Below the pieces are notes generated by a model. It was not told where the DNA came from and searched no databases. It saw only the letters and a program-made list of their open reading frames with translations. From Ophiodon elongatus (taxonomy: Eukaryota; Chordata; Actinopteri; Perciformes; Hexagrammidae), in the NCBI GenBank assembly GCA_016806645.1, contig JACSYO010002009.1:1-64000 (forward strand): 64,000 bases of DNA, given 5' to 3'. Below are positions 41,701 through 51,926 of the stretch, piece by piece (the stretch's first letter is position 1; each line of letters begins with the position of its first letter). Position numbers and translations under genes: made by a program.

Positions 41701-44700
41701 GACAAACACTCATGTATAAACATGCTTCAATACACACGTCAACAACAGTTGGGAATAATAAAACCGGATCAGCCTGCAGAGTGTCATTCTGAACCTGAAG
41801 GCAACAGCTGGGATTCTGGGTTCAGAATGTGTGTGTCGGGTCGTTCAGCATCTTCTGTGCCTCCCTGAGCAGATGGTTCACGTAAGGGCTGAAGACAGTG
41901 ATGTTCTTTTATCCCCCTGTGCTCATGGCCGTGTGAGTAAAACGTGCGAGCTTAGAACTGTACTGACGGGCCGCCATACCATACTTGTGTGCCATATCGA
42001 ATTGCATACACTCTCTAGAATCATTTGATAAAACCGAATCATGAGTGTACTATTACCACCAAAGAGTCTGAGCCCTCTCAAATAAATACATCCTCTGTTG
42101 CAGCCTAGAACAAAGGTGTTCAACGTGCACTCGGACCGCGAGCGAGCTGTCAATGTGGACGCCATCGATATTCATGTAAAGAAACCTGATTCATGGGGAC
42201 ATTGTGAATGCCTACCGGACTACGGTCACCAATTGACGTTGGGTCGAATATCGTTTCCTCAGTTTTCCTCACGTTCACAATAAGGCGGTGAGCATCACGG
42301 AGACGAAAATGGATCCTTTTAGGCTGTTGGCTGTTAGTGATGCAAAGAGATATCTCTGTCCCTCTGTCATAACCTTTGACTCTCTAAAATATCAACAAAA
42401 TTAAACATTTTGAACGTGGCTTTACCCAATGTTCAGATATCTCTTCTGGAAATGTATGCACATGAAATTTAAGAAAACTTGTAATACATACAACATTATC
42501 TCTTTTTAAAAAAACAAAAACATTCTGAATTGTCACGTCTATCTATTCGTTAAAATGTTTCCTTTGTATTCACCGGAGCTGTCTCCCCTTAAATTTGTAT
42601 TGGCTGAAATATGTTTCATCCCCAAAAATAAAATAATGCGGAAATCTGACATTTAGAAATCCAATGAGACTTGAATCTATTTTTTTTTTTTTTTTTTTTT
42701 TTTGTGCCGTCAGGAAATCATTTGGTGCTTGCAAAACAAGGCCCGAGGACAGTTGAGATTTTGAACCTGATCTCATCCATTAGCAAACGATAAGATGAGC
42801 CTGCATTGGTTCGGTTTTGCACAATGACATCGCTGCCTGTGTAGCCCGTGGGCACCAGTGTATGTTTTAGATATGATAAAGAGAACGCTGTGTGTGTATA
42901 TATCATGTGTTTTCACTCAAAACTAATGCATATGTTCAAGCGAAAGAGAGGCCAGGGGAACCATTTATTCACCCGCCTACCCAGTCTTCTGCACAGGCGT
43001 AATGAAATGGTTCACTGGAAGCAATTAAGTGTGCAAACAGCACATTATTCAGCAGCTCCTCTTTGTTTTTTTTTTGTTGACACTCTGTGTTTTCCTCCCG
43101 CAGAGTGAAGACACGGAGCAACAGATCATCAGGGAAACCTTCCACCTGGTCTCGAAAAGAGATGAGAACGTCTGTAATTTCCTCGAAGGTGGAATGTAAG
43201 CATGGGATTCGGTGGCTGTGTGTTCTAAATGCGGGCGGAAGTAAATACTTGAGTCAATCATTTCGCGCTGTGAAGGAAAAGCTTTATGAAGGAAAAGCTT
43301 TATGAACGAGGGGCAAAGTTCATCCATCATTCACGAATGAGGAGCAGAAATAGGTGTCGTTTTACCTCCGGACACGACGCCGCTCGCTCTTTTCTCTTTT
43401 GCACTTATTTGTGGTTAAATGGTTAAACATGTTTTATTATAGCGTGCAACTACTGAGTGTTACCACGTCCACCAAAAATCCCTTTATTCCCATTTCCTTT
43501 TGTGTGATTGCACGGGATTAGGCAGGGCTACAACATTTGCACAGTCACTGAGGTGAAACCAGCAGCCTGGATAAGCATTTGCTTTTCATATCTTCTGATG
43601 TTTCTATGTCCTGTCTTTTATGTGTGTGTGTTGACGCACGACTGAACACATCGGGTCACAACATGTTCTTGATGCAGACGTGCTGCAGTCGGTGATCGAA
43701 CCGATGAGCCTGCATGTAATGTAATCCCCTCGGGACGGGTGTGATGTCCCCCCCCCCCCCCCTCCCCTGTGTTTCAGGTTGATTGGAGGATCGGACTACA
43801 GGCTGATCTACAGACACTACGCCACACTGTACTTTGTGTTTTGCGTGGACTCCTCGGAGAGTGAGCTCGGGATTTTAGACTTGATCCAGGTAAAGAGCCT
43901 GACAAAACCAAAGTGTGTCTCTTTATTGATTTGTTTTTGTGTTGCAAGTGTGCCTCAGTGCCAGCAACAGCCATGAACGTTATGTTTTTGAGTTGTCCGT
44001 TCAGTCCATTTAGTCCGTTCCCGAGAACTTGATATCTCAGGAACATATTATTAGTTCATTTTAAACGTTCACTTAGACTCACGTTGTACCAATTAGAATT
44101 TGATGGTCAAAGGTCACCGTGACCTCACAAAACACTTTTTGGTCAAGAATTCACATGCTGATTGGGACAATTTCACACACTTATCTCATTGGATAAAAAC
44201 GATGAAGTGATGATATATTTTGGACAGACATGGGTGTAAACTAAAAACATGACGGGTTGGTGGAGGCACAGGGCCGCGAGGCGCTGAGTCCTGTTTGACA
44301 TTCATTTCCTTCTATTTCCAGGTATTTGTGGAAACGCTGGACAAATGCTTTGAGAATGTCTGTGAGCTCGACTTAATTTTCCATGTAGACAAGGTAGGAA
44401 ATGCTTTTGTTGTGTTGCATATTAATACAGCCGTTTTTATTGCCTCCTATTACAGTGTCACACTTATCTGATGACTCGTGGCTTGTGCACAGATTCACTG
44501 TTGTGACATTGACAGATTGTTCAGTGACTTCCCAGATTTTGTGGTTGAGCAATCGGCACGGGCATCTCTGGTTCGTCAAATGACTACCTTTTTTTTTTTT
44601 TTTTAAAGCGATTTCTTACAAGCAACTTAAATACATGTTGCAATATAGAGCTGAGTGTATTTGTCCATCAATTGATGAATGAATTAGTTAATCAGCAACT

Positions 44701-46184
44701 CTTTTGATAATTGATTTGTGGTTTTAGTAATTATTCATTCAAAAACAGCAGGCTGCGCACAAAATACACAATTTAAACATGTCACCTAGGGGTCACGCAA
44801 ATTTAGTACATTTTGTACTATTTCTATTTTTCTAGAAAAACTATTCCTCATTCAACATTCATAAGCAAGATATGAAATGTGTTAAATGTTTTATAGCACG
44901 CCATCATGTAGTTGTAAGCAGCCATAAATGTTTATTAATGTATTTGTCATCAACTATAAGTCCTGCTGTGGGCACCCAGAACTACAGGCTGGTATCTAAA
45001 TAGATAATGAGTATGATGATAGTAAAACACAATTGTAATCCTATAAAATTTATGTCTATGAGAGACGTTATTTTATATGAATACTTATTTTTATGTATGC
45101 TTATATAGTAAACACTTAAAACTAAGTCATAGCGTATTATTATCAAATGTTTGTTGACTGCTTATAAATAAATGAAGAACGGTTGACTCGATGCACACCG
45201 ACTCCCTGTGACTGACAAAACGATGCCTGTTTAGTGATGACAATAAGACACGGTTCCTGATCTTATATATATGTTTCATCCCCAGGTCCACAACATTCTG
45301 GCGGAGATGGTGATGGGCGGGATGGTGCTGGAGACCAACATGAACGAAATCATCACGCAGGTGGATTCCCAGAACAAGATGGAGAAGTCTGAGGTAAGCC
45401 CGCCCCTGCCCCGCCCGCGGTATGCACTGTGCGACTTGATCCCACCCGCCGGTACTCTCTGCCGCTACCGTGCACAGTATGCAGGCATGTGTGTATGCTG
45501 CAACCTGCATGCTCCTCTCCAGTGACCCCTGTGGATGATCCCTACCCACTCCTCCAGTGTTCGTGCTCCTTTTTTATTACTTTTCTTTATTTATTTCGGC
45601 CTCTCCCCCCTCGCTGCTGCTGCACTGCTCTCAACACAGGTCAAGACTCAACACATCCTCTCCTGTACCCCTCAGTATGAAATACTGCATCACATGTCAT
45701 TGCTACGGAGACGTAACCGTACCATTGTCCAGTGCATATCCAGAATTTGTGACCATTGAATCACCATCTTCGAGCGAAGTGGATTTGTCATATCGTCGTG
45801 AAAGCAGGCTGGTTGTAGGCTTCTTGTTATTCCAGAGGAGAATGTCAATTTCATTTATTGTTGGAGTAAATGCTTTTCCCACTGTCTTTTTTTTGTTACA
45901 TCTATAAGTCAGTGTCCTTGCTCAGATATCTGCTCTTTGCAAGGACATTGCTTTGCTTTCCATACAGCTTCTGCGAGCAGATAAACATTTGTTTACTTAT
46001 TGGAACGTTTTAATCCGACAGACAGCCAGAGACAATTTCATGAAATCATTTCTGTTTTGCCTAATGTGGATTTTAGCCTCCGACGGTCCTCAAGCTTAAC
46101 CGGCTTTGTTTTTTTAAATTGCTTCCAAAGCACTGCGATGACGTCTGAACATTGAGGCAATGGTATTGGGAAGTCCTTTTTTTT

Positions 46185-46215
<31 letters not shown>

Positions 46216-49200
46216 ACTTTTGCAATGAGAAACGCGCACACAAAGTTGTACAAATTTGTTGTATTAACAAGGTAGGGAAGGGTTACATTGTCAGGCTTTT
46301 TAACTGGCTGACCTCAATTGTGCGCTTCAACATCTGAATTCAAGTACTAACAAAGTACACTTTTTCTAATAATCTGACCTGCATTGTGTGCTTTCAATGA
46401 CACGGACTCTTCTTTTTTTTTTTTTTTATTGATGTTCTGTAAGCAGAGTCCTTTTACTGTTCTACAATCATCAGGGCTGCTCCGTCCTTCCCTCTTGGAC
46501 CTACCCTAGACCGCAGTGTGTGTTTTTCACACTGATGCTAATTCAAAATGACATTGTCCTTTTAGAGGACAGTGTTTGGGGGGAACAAGGAATGAGCTGT
46601 TCCACTTCCAGACTGGCAAAGACTGATTTTAAGTGGCATTCGTGTTTTTTCCATCAAACTTTCTCAATTATAATCGATATTTGTGGCGATAAGACTGATT
46701 GTGGGCAAAGCTTTGGATCATTTTTGGCTTTAAAGATGTGGTCTACGATAGGTCCTATCACTTTTTTTCCTGTGGAGATAAACTGTAATTACTTTAATCT
46801 GCTTTAACATTCCTCATTCCTCTTTTTCCTGACCCTGTCTAGTTCTTTCCATTCTTCTCTCTCTTTACAGACGTTTATCTTTCAGTCTACCAGGCAGGAC
46901 AGGTAGACACAGGTACTGCTAAATTTACAACCAAGTACTGTAACCTTAACTGAAGTTTATCCCTTCCCCACCCTAAGTCTCACCAAAAGGCCCTCCATGT
47001 AATAGCAAACTGACTTCACTAACATACAGTACGAATCTTTCAAGACAGACCCAAAAATGTTTTGCCACCCGTGAATGTACAGGTGGTGATAATAGAAACA
47101 GCTGACAGTATAATGCAGTCTATTAATGTTGAGCTGCTGTTATAGAGATGGTTGTTCAACTTGATGCTAATTTCTGATGCTGTAGTTTGTATCGGTGCAT
47201 TGTACATAATGTCAGTTGTACCTATTATATTCTCCACCCGCTGTAGTTTCAAGAAATCAATACAAAACAAGTTTGAGAGGTTTCTTAAACTTTCATGAAA
47301 TGCCATTTAAAAAAAAAAAAAAAAATGTATCCTTAATTGTTCTTGAGCCCATTTTTTAAAAAGAAAATATGATTATTATTTAATGAGATTTGTCTTGTTT
47401 TGTGGCAATAGCATGGAACCGTGACACTATCAAAACTTCTCTGGCCTAAAAAGAATAGTTCAATATTTTGGGAAATATGCTCTTTTACTTTCTTGCAGTT
47501 AGATGAGAAGATTCGGTAGATATGTAGCGACAGCTAGTTAGCTTAAGTATATTAGAAGACATGGAGCTACAGCTAGCAGCTAGTTAGCTTAAGTATCTTA
47601 GAAGACATGGAGCTACAGCTAGCAGCTAGTTAGCTTAAGTATCTTAGAAGATATGTAGCTGCAGCTAGTTAGCTTAAGTATATTAGAAGATATGGTAGAT
47701 ATGGAGCTAATATCGAGGGTTATGTGCAGGACAATATGTTGGCCGGGACCAGTGGAAACTGAAAGTTCCTGGTCCTGACAAAAAACATTTTTGCCATTTT
47801 ACTCCTGGTAAAATGGCAAAATTGTTGTAGGTTGAACAAAGAGATATATAACCTGTTAATTGTTGCGCTTTAGAGGTGCTCTTAGGGGGATTTGTCTTTT
47901 TACATGTTTGGACAGAGACGGGCTATCGGTTTCCTCCAGCCTTTGTGCTAAGCTAAGATGAGCTAGCTGTAACTGTTACCATAGTACCACAAGAGTGATA
48001 TGAAGTTCCTCCTCTAACTCTCAGCTAAAAAGCAGATGAGCATATTACCCCAAATGATGACTTATTCCTTTAAGGCCTCACCTTCTAAACCACACGTATA
48101 GATTGCCTTAAACCAAGTTAAAACCTTCTACTGTAGACTTCTTATCCTGCTTTTTTCTTTTGCACCGTTATCTCCCACAGACAAAAGATGCATTCTATAA
48201 TTCTAATGTACATAGACCAGAGAATCAAGCCATTGTTGTGTGTGTTACACAGCTGGTGTTGCTATTTCTGCACATATTAGTCACCCGGCGTTTGATTAAC
48301 AACCCACTATTATGGACTTGCACAGTGGGTCTCCAGGCTACCCCACTGTGAGGGGGTGAAAAAAATATATCTTGAGAGTCTGACTCCTGAATACTGAGAC
48401 CATGTGCTCGATCAGCATTCCTCCCAGTTAACGCCATGGCCGTCTTTCCCTCTCACACAAGTCTCCTCGATTCTTGGCAGAAGGAGGAATGCTGCCCCCA
48501 TAAGACAAACGGTCCATTGAAATAACCTTGTGAAAACAAGAGAAGTGGATAAATCCACATTCCAAACATAGCTCCTGCGCGTCATATCACTAAATGATTT
48601 ACGAGGCCGCTCGTTTGAATGTGCTCCGAACCGGGGCAAAGAGAACATGCAGCTCTCTGTGGTGGCTTTAAACCCTGTGGGTCATTCTTGGGTCTGTCTG
48701 CTAAAGATTCAGTCGGGGGATCTCTAACCGCAGTGACTCTCAAATGTCTGCACACGCTTGAGACGAAAACATCGAATCATTCACTCATCACGAATGTTTT
48801 TTTTTTTTTTCTTTTTTTTTTTTCTTGTTCCAAAAAAAAAAAAAAAAAAAGCTTGATGCTTTCCTTAAAAACACTCAATTGCTCTTGAACGATTTCACAT
48901 TGAGATTCATTGTGTTAGAGTGAAGTGGCCCCCTCTCCGTCCCTGAGAATAGATTTCCCATTGTAGTTTAGTACTACCAGCCTCCTCATGTCATCAGTAG
49001 TTAACACAATAGATGTGTAAATGGCACACTATTCTCGTTCCTCCACTCACTAATACAAATTTAGATAGCTACAGTCATGTGTAGTCTTTTCCAGATGTAA
49101 TTCAACCCACTAGAAGATCAGTGACACCTGTATTGTTATGGCTAATATCATGTTGACATGTTTTGTTTTTTTCCCCAAAATTTGACACACATATTCTATA

Positions 49201-49871
49201 CATGCCTATCTATCCAAACATCATTTCCGTCTTCACATCCGAATCCATTTTTTTTCTGCTTTACCCAGTTCTCTCCTTGCATTTTTGCCCTTATCGGTCC
49301 TCGAGAGTCCGGTGGGTTCACTTTCCAAGCATTGCTGCCTTTTGTCCATTTGATGAATGTCCAGTACTGCTCAGTACATCAAAACTTTAGCGAATGGTCT
49401 AGTGCAGTGTGTCCTCACAGTTGATTCATAATTGGCTCTGGTTGTGTTGTAAGTCATTATAGAACAAACTAATGCATGTGCATATGAAGCTCTGAAGGCA
49501 TCTGAATGTACATTTGCACACGTTGTCTGTCTTTGTAGCTGTCGGTGCTTTTGCATTTTGTCAGCGGTTGACTGTTTTTGTTTTTTTGTCTAGTACTTCG
49601 TTTAGCACAGTGTGTGCGTGTGTGTCCAATGTCCACTGTTCAATGTGTTGTCGTGTGTGTTTTTATTTATTTTTTAATTAACTGATTTGTATCTTATCAA
49701 CCCTCCATGTGCGTGTGTTTGTGCGTGTGTGTGTGTGTACAGGCCGGTATTGCAGGAGCGCCTGCTCGTGCCGTGTCAGCTGTAAAGAACATGAACCTGC
49801 CGGAAATGCCCAGAAACATCAACATTGGTGACATCAGCATCAAAGTGCCAAATTTACCTTCCTTCAAGTAG
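38777..49871 (+). CDS. ap3s1: AP-3 complex subunit sigma-1 (complete)
   Basis: Six exons, phases consistent, 582 nt (193 aa): 38777-38845, 43104-43195, 43778-43889, 44322-44393, 45286-45393, 49743-49871. The product begins MIKAILIFNNHGKPRLSKFY and ends ISIKVPNLPSFK, both as in human AP3S1, with which it has equal length and near identity throughout. The longin-fold sigma subunit is part of the AP-3 heterotetramer, which sorts cargo from endosomes to lysosomes and lysosome-related organelles such as melanosomes; it helps recognise dileucine signals together with the delta subunit. AP3S2 is the close paralogue; the C-terminal tail favours AP3S1. Intron 1 (4.3 kb) and intron 5 (4.3 kb) hold most of the length and carry repeats. 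The last exon's acceptor is preceded by a TG-rich run, GTGTGTGTGTACAG. Confidence 0.98.
39621..39969. repeat. MITE-like fish repeat ending CACCACTG, in ap3s1 intron 1
   Basis: Contains ACTTGAGTATTTCCATTTA, CTACTTTATACTTCTACTCC and a terminus CTTCTTTCACCACTG. I recognise this as a widespread teleost element whose ends are CAGTGGTGG/CCACCACTG. A second copy lies at ~61437-61760. The 5' end is degraded and the boundary approximate. Confidence 0.65.
40012..40140. repeat. Fragment of a dispersed fish repeat (SINE-like)
   Basis: The order TCATCATCAATTCATTAG..., CCCAACGTGACATCTTCAAAT, TTGTTTAATTTGTC resembles a common fish repeat whose consensus runs 'gattaatc ... cccaaggtgacgtcttcaaatg'. Recognised from memory of the family, not confirmed. 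Confidence 0.4.
41576..42290 (-). mobile_element. Decayed LINE C-terminal/3' fragment in ap3s1 intron 1
   Basis: Minus strand. Degenerate translation shows reverse-transcriptase C-terminal features: NVRKTEE.IFD, LRLFGGNSTLMIRFYQMILES (a form of the common 'LRSFGVSSKLMLTFYNAVIES'), EAQKMLNDPTH and QLLPSG, all broken by stops and frameshifts. The 3' tail reads GACAAATTTTCCCTGCGGGACAAGAAAATAT followed by repeated CTTAT units, as in fish CR1/L2/Rex-type LINEs. A different family from the element at 35.2-38.1 kb and much older. Confidence 0.7.
43749..43768. repeat. Poly-C tract before ap3s1 exon 3
   Basis: About 15 consecutive C followed by CTCCCC and the acceptor GTTTCAG at 43777. It lengthens the polypyrimidine tract of the acceptor and may vary in length. 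Confidence 0.85.
43990..44245. repeat. Dispersed repeat fragment with an oestrogen-response-element palindrome
   Basis: In ap3s1 intron 3. Phrases GATATCTCAGGAA, GGTCAAAGGTCACCGTGACCTCAC, AAGAATTCACATGCT and GATGAAGTGATGATAT match, from memory, a very common teleost interspersed repeat. The core GGTCACCGTGACC is at 44112-44124. Confidence 0.55.
46179..46215. repeat. Poly-T tract in ap3s1 intron 5
   Basis: About 36 T with a single C interruption. Similar T- or A-runs lie at 48798-48822 and 48833-48850. Confidence 0.9.
47447..48074. mobile_element. MITE-like element with imperfect terminal inverted repeats, ap3s1 intron 5
   Basis: Left end AAAGAATAGTTCAATATTTTGGG...ATATGCTC; the right end, reverse-complemented, reads TTAAAGGAATAAGTCATCATTTGGGG...ATATGCTC, so about 35 bp are inverted with mismatches. 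Subterminal TTAGATGAGAAGAT and CTAACTCTCAGC also fit a well-known palindromic fish MITE (AGTTCGACATTTTGGGAAATA type). No transposase frame. Target duplication not resolved. A 46-bp minisatellite lies inside it. Confidence 0.8.
47512..47705. repeat. 46-bp minisatellite inside the MITE
   Basis: The word TTAGCTTAAGTAT starts at 47538, 47584, 47630 and 47669, giving periods of 46, 46 and 39 bp. Each unit contains AGAAGA(C/T)ATGGAGCTACAGCTAG-type sequence. The TTAGCTTA motif belongs to the MITE consensus, so the array probably arose by amplification within it. Confidence 0.9.
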
Positions 49872-50625
49872 TGGCAGCGAGATCGTGAAGCTGCAGATGT
49901 CAGCCAATGTTTACCGCGATGCAATCTGTTTACCAAAACCTCAAATTACTAACTTTTCTCAAAACTACACAGCTTGAAGGTATTGTTTGATTTGACACTC
50001 CTTGTTTTTGGTGTTATAGCTCTTTTTTTTTTTTTTTTTTTCTCTCCTGTTAAAAAAAAAAAAAAAAAAGGTTTTACGTATTTTGTTTGTTCTAGCTGTT
50101 GGAAGGAAAAATGAAGTATTTATTTATTTGTGGTACATTCCTTCTGCCTCGATGGTGGTTTTTCCCTAGACGTTCAGCTGCTACAGTACAGATCTGTGTC
50201 AGTTTGTAACTGAAATGATTTCACTGACTCAAGTGTTTACTCAGAGGAGAGAGCGTGGCGGGGAGTGACGTTGTGGGAGAGTCTTATTGGTGTGGGTATT
50301 CCAGACTAGAGAACTCAATCAATGGAGGAAAAAGCGTGAAACTATTTCGAGGACCAAACCGAAACAGGTCTGCCACAGTATTGACAGTCATGCATTACAG
50401 CTCGTTTGTAAAATCAGTGCAAAGAATATTATTGTATTACAAATATGCTGTGTGACAGAAATATGGATATATATATATATATATATATATATACCCTATA
50501 TATATGCTGAAATGATTTTCTTATTTGTGCGCAAAATATTTTTAAATGATTTATCATGTCTTATCAAATAATTATCTTAATTTTAATCTGTGCACGACTT
50601 TTTTTTTTCTCTTCTTTTTCAACAT

Positions 50626-50631
50626 AATAAA
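50626..50631 (+). promoter_or_regulatory. ap3s1: Likely ap3s1 polyadenylation signal
   Basis: AATAAA 755 nt after the stop, followed by a T/G-rich stretch (CCTTTTGTGTTTGCC). Another AATAAA at about 50799 is an alternative. Confidence 0.6.
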
Positions 50632-50952
50632 CTGTCGAAACTCAACCTTTTGTGTTTGCCTTATTTGATTATTACTCTTATCATATATTGTCAATATGTG
50701 TCAAATATGGTATTCTTAACCGTAGTATGTCCGGAGGTGCAGCATGTCATTACGCCGTCCCTGGTGGTGATGCTCCATTGATGACTGTATTAATGGTTAA
50801 TAAAACATTCACTTATGCTTTATACATCTGTTATAAAGCAGTTAAGAATACATTTTAGGTTGTGAAAACTCTCCATTTCCACACTTACTTGTAGAAAAGG
50901 GCTGCATATAATCCATTTGTTAACACCTTATAAACACTTACTGATGCAAACT

Positions 50953-51003
<51 letters not shown>

Positions 51004-51800
51004 GAAAAGCTTAACACCAGCCAGTGGGGCTTTTGTAATAACCTGTCAACCCATAATTTGTCTTATTAATGACTCCACAGACCTAAAAGGCATTAATAAA
51101 TCATTTATTAACCGTGAAATAAGCCGTTTATGAAGGGTGATTTATTAGTAAGCAGTGTTGGAATGTTTTTTATTTTTTTTTATTTGGCACACCTTTTACA
51201 TATAGACATATGATATGCTTACTTGATAGGATGCACTCTTCCACATTGTCCAACAAGAACAATGAAATGTTTGTTGGTGACAAACTGATTAATATTATAA
51301 CACTTTAAAAGAGCCATTCTACATATTGAGTCCATTTACTCATTATTTAATCATTATCACAACACTTTTCTTCTGATAATACTTCTGTACTTTTACTTTT
51401 AATATGGACTTAGTATTTTTTTTTTTAGAATATGGCATATGGTATATGGTACGTCTACTAGCAGTAAGATTATAAGGTGTAACTTAAGCTAGTCTTTTAA
51501 AAACATGGCTGTAAAACGAATAATGATGCTTCTCCTGTCGCACATTTGTTGCCGGCTCTGTTTGTCCTTCGCTTATTCCGTAGTGACTCGTAGCAGATAC
51601 TTTATCGTGCGCAGTTTTTATGCAAACTACGGTGCAACGAATTGTATTGCGCGGTCCCAGTGGCTTTAAGATACAGATGTGTTGTCGACACTGTTGTGTT
51701 AGAATACACCAGCGACACACTTTTAAACTTGCATTCGTTTATCTCTATAGTTTATTTATTGGTCTCTATCCTTCACTTTACTGCGCATAATCGCGCAGCT
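50632..51800. other. ap3s1-commd10 intergenic region
   Basis: Short intergenic stretch between tail-to-head genes. It has a (CT)n run (50958-50998), a poly-T-rich patch and a fragment similar to the CACCACTG-type repeat near 51.36-51.42 kb. No additional coding exon. Confidence 0.6.
50958..50998. repeat. (CT)n microsatellite
   Basis: About 20 CT units downstream of the ap3s1 polyA region. Confidence 0.95.
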
Positions 51801-51840
51801 TTGACTGTCACGTGAGTCGTCTCGTGACAGCAGGAAGAAG
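51782..51840 (+). promoter_or_regulatory. commd10: commd10 promoter with palindromic E-box
   Basis: TCACGTGA at 51808-51815, within GTCACGTGAGTC, matches the CLEAR/USF-type E-box. TGCGCATAATCGCGCAG just upstream contains NRF1-like half sites, and CAGGAAG downstream an ETS-type site. All lie within ~150 bp of the start codon. Motif-based inference. Confidence 0.5.
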
Positions 51841-51926
51841 GAATGACAACAGTGAGGATGCTGCTGCTGCTGCTTTGACACTTCTCAACTCTTCATTTTT
51901 CCTTTTCCAGAAAGCAACAGACAACA

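Noticed and set aside
45271..45525. Longer ap3s1 exon 5 with a different C terminus
   Set aside because: This is intron read-through past the donor GTAAGC at 45394; the exon at 49743 gives the full conserved tail.
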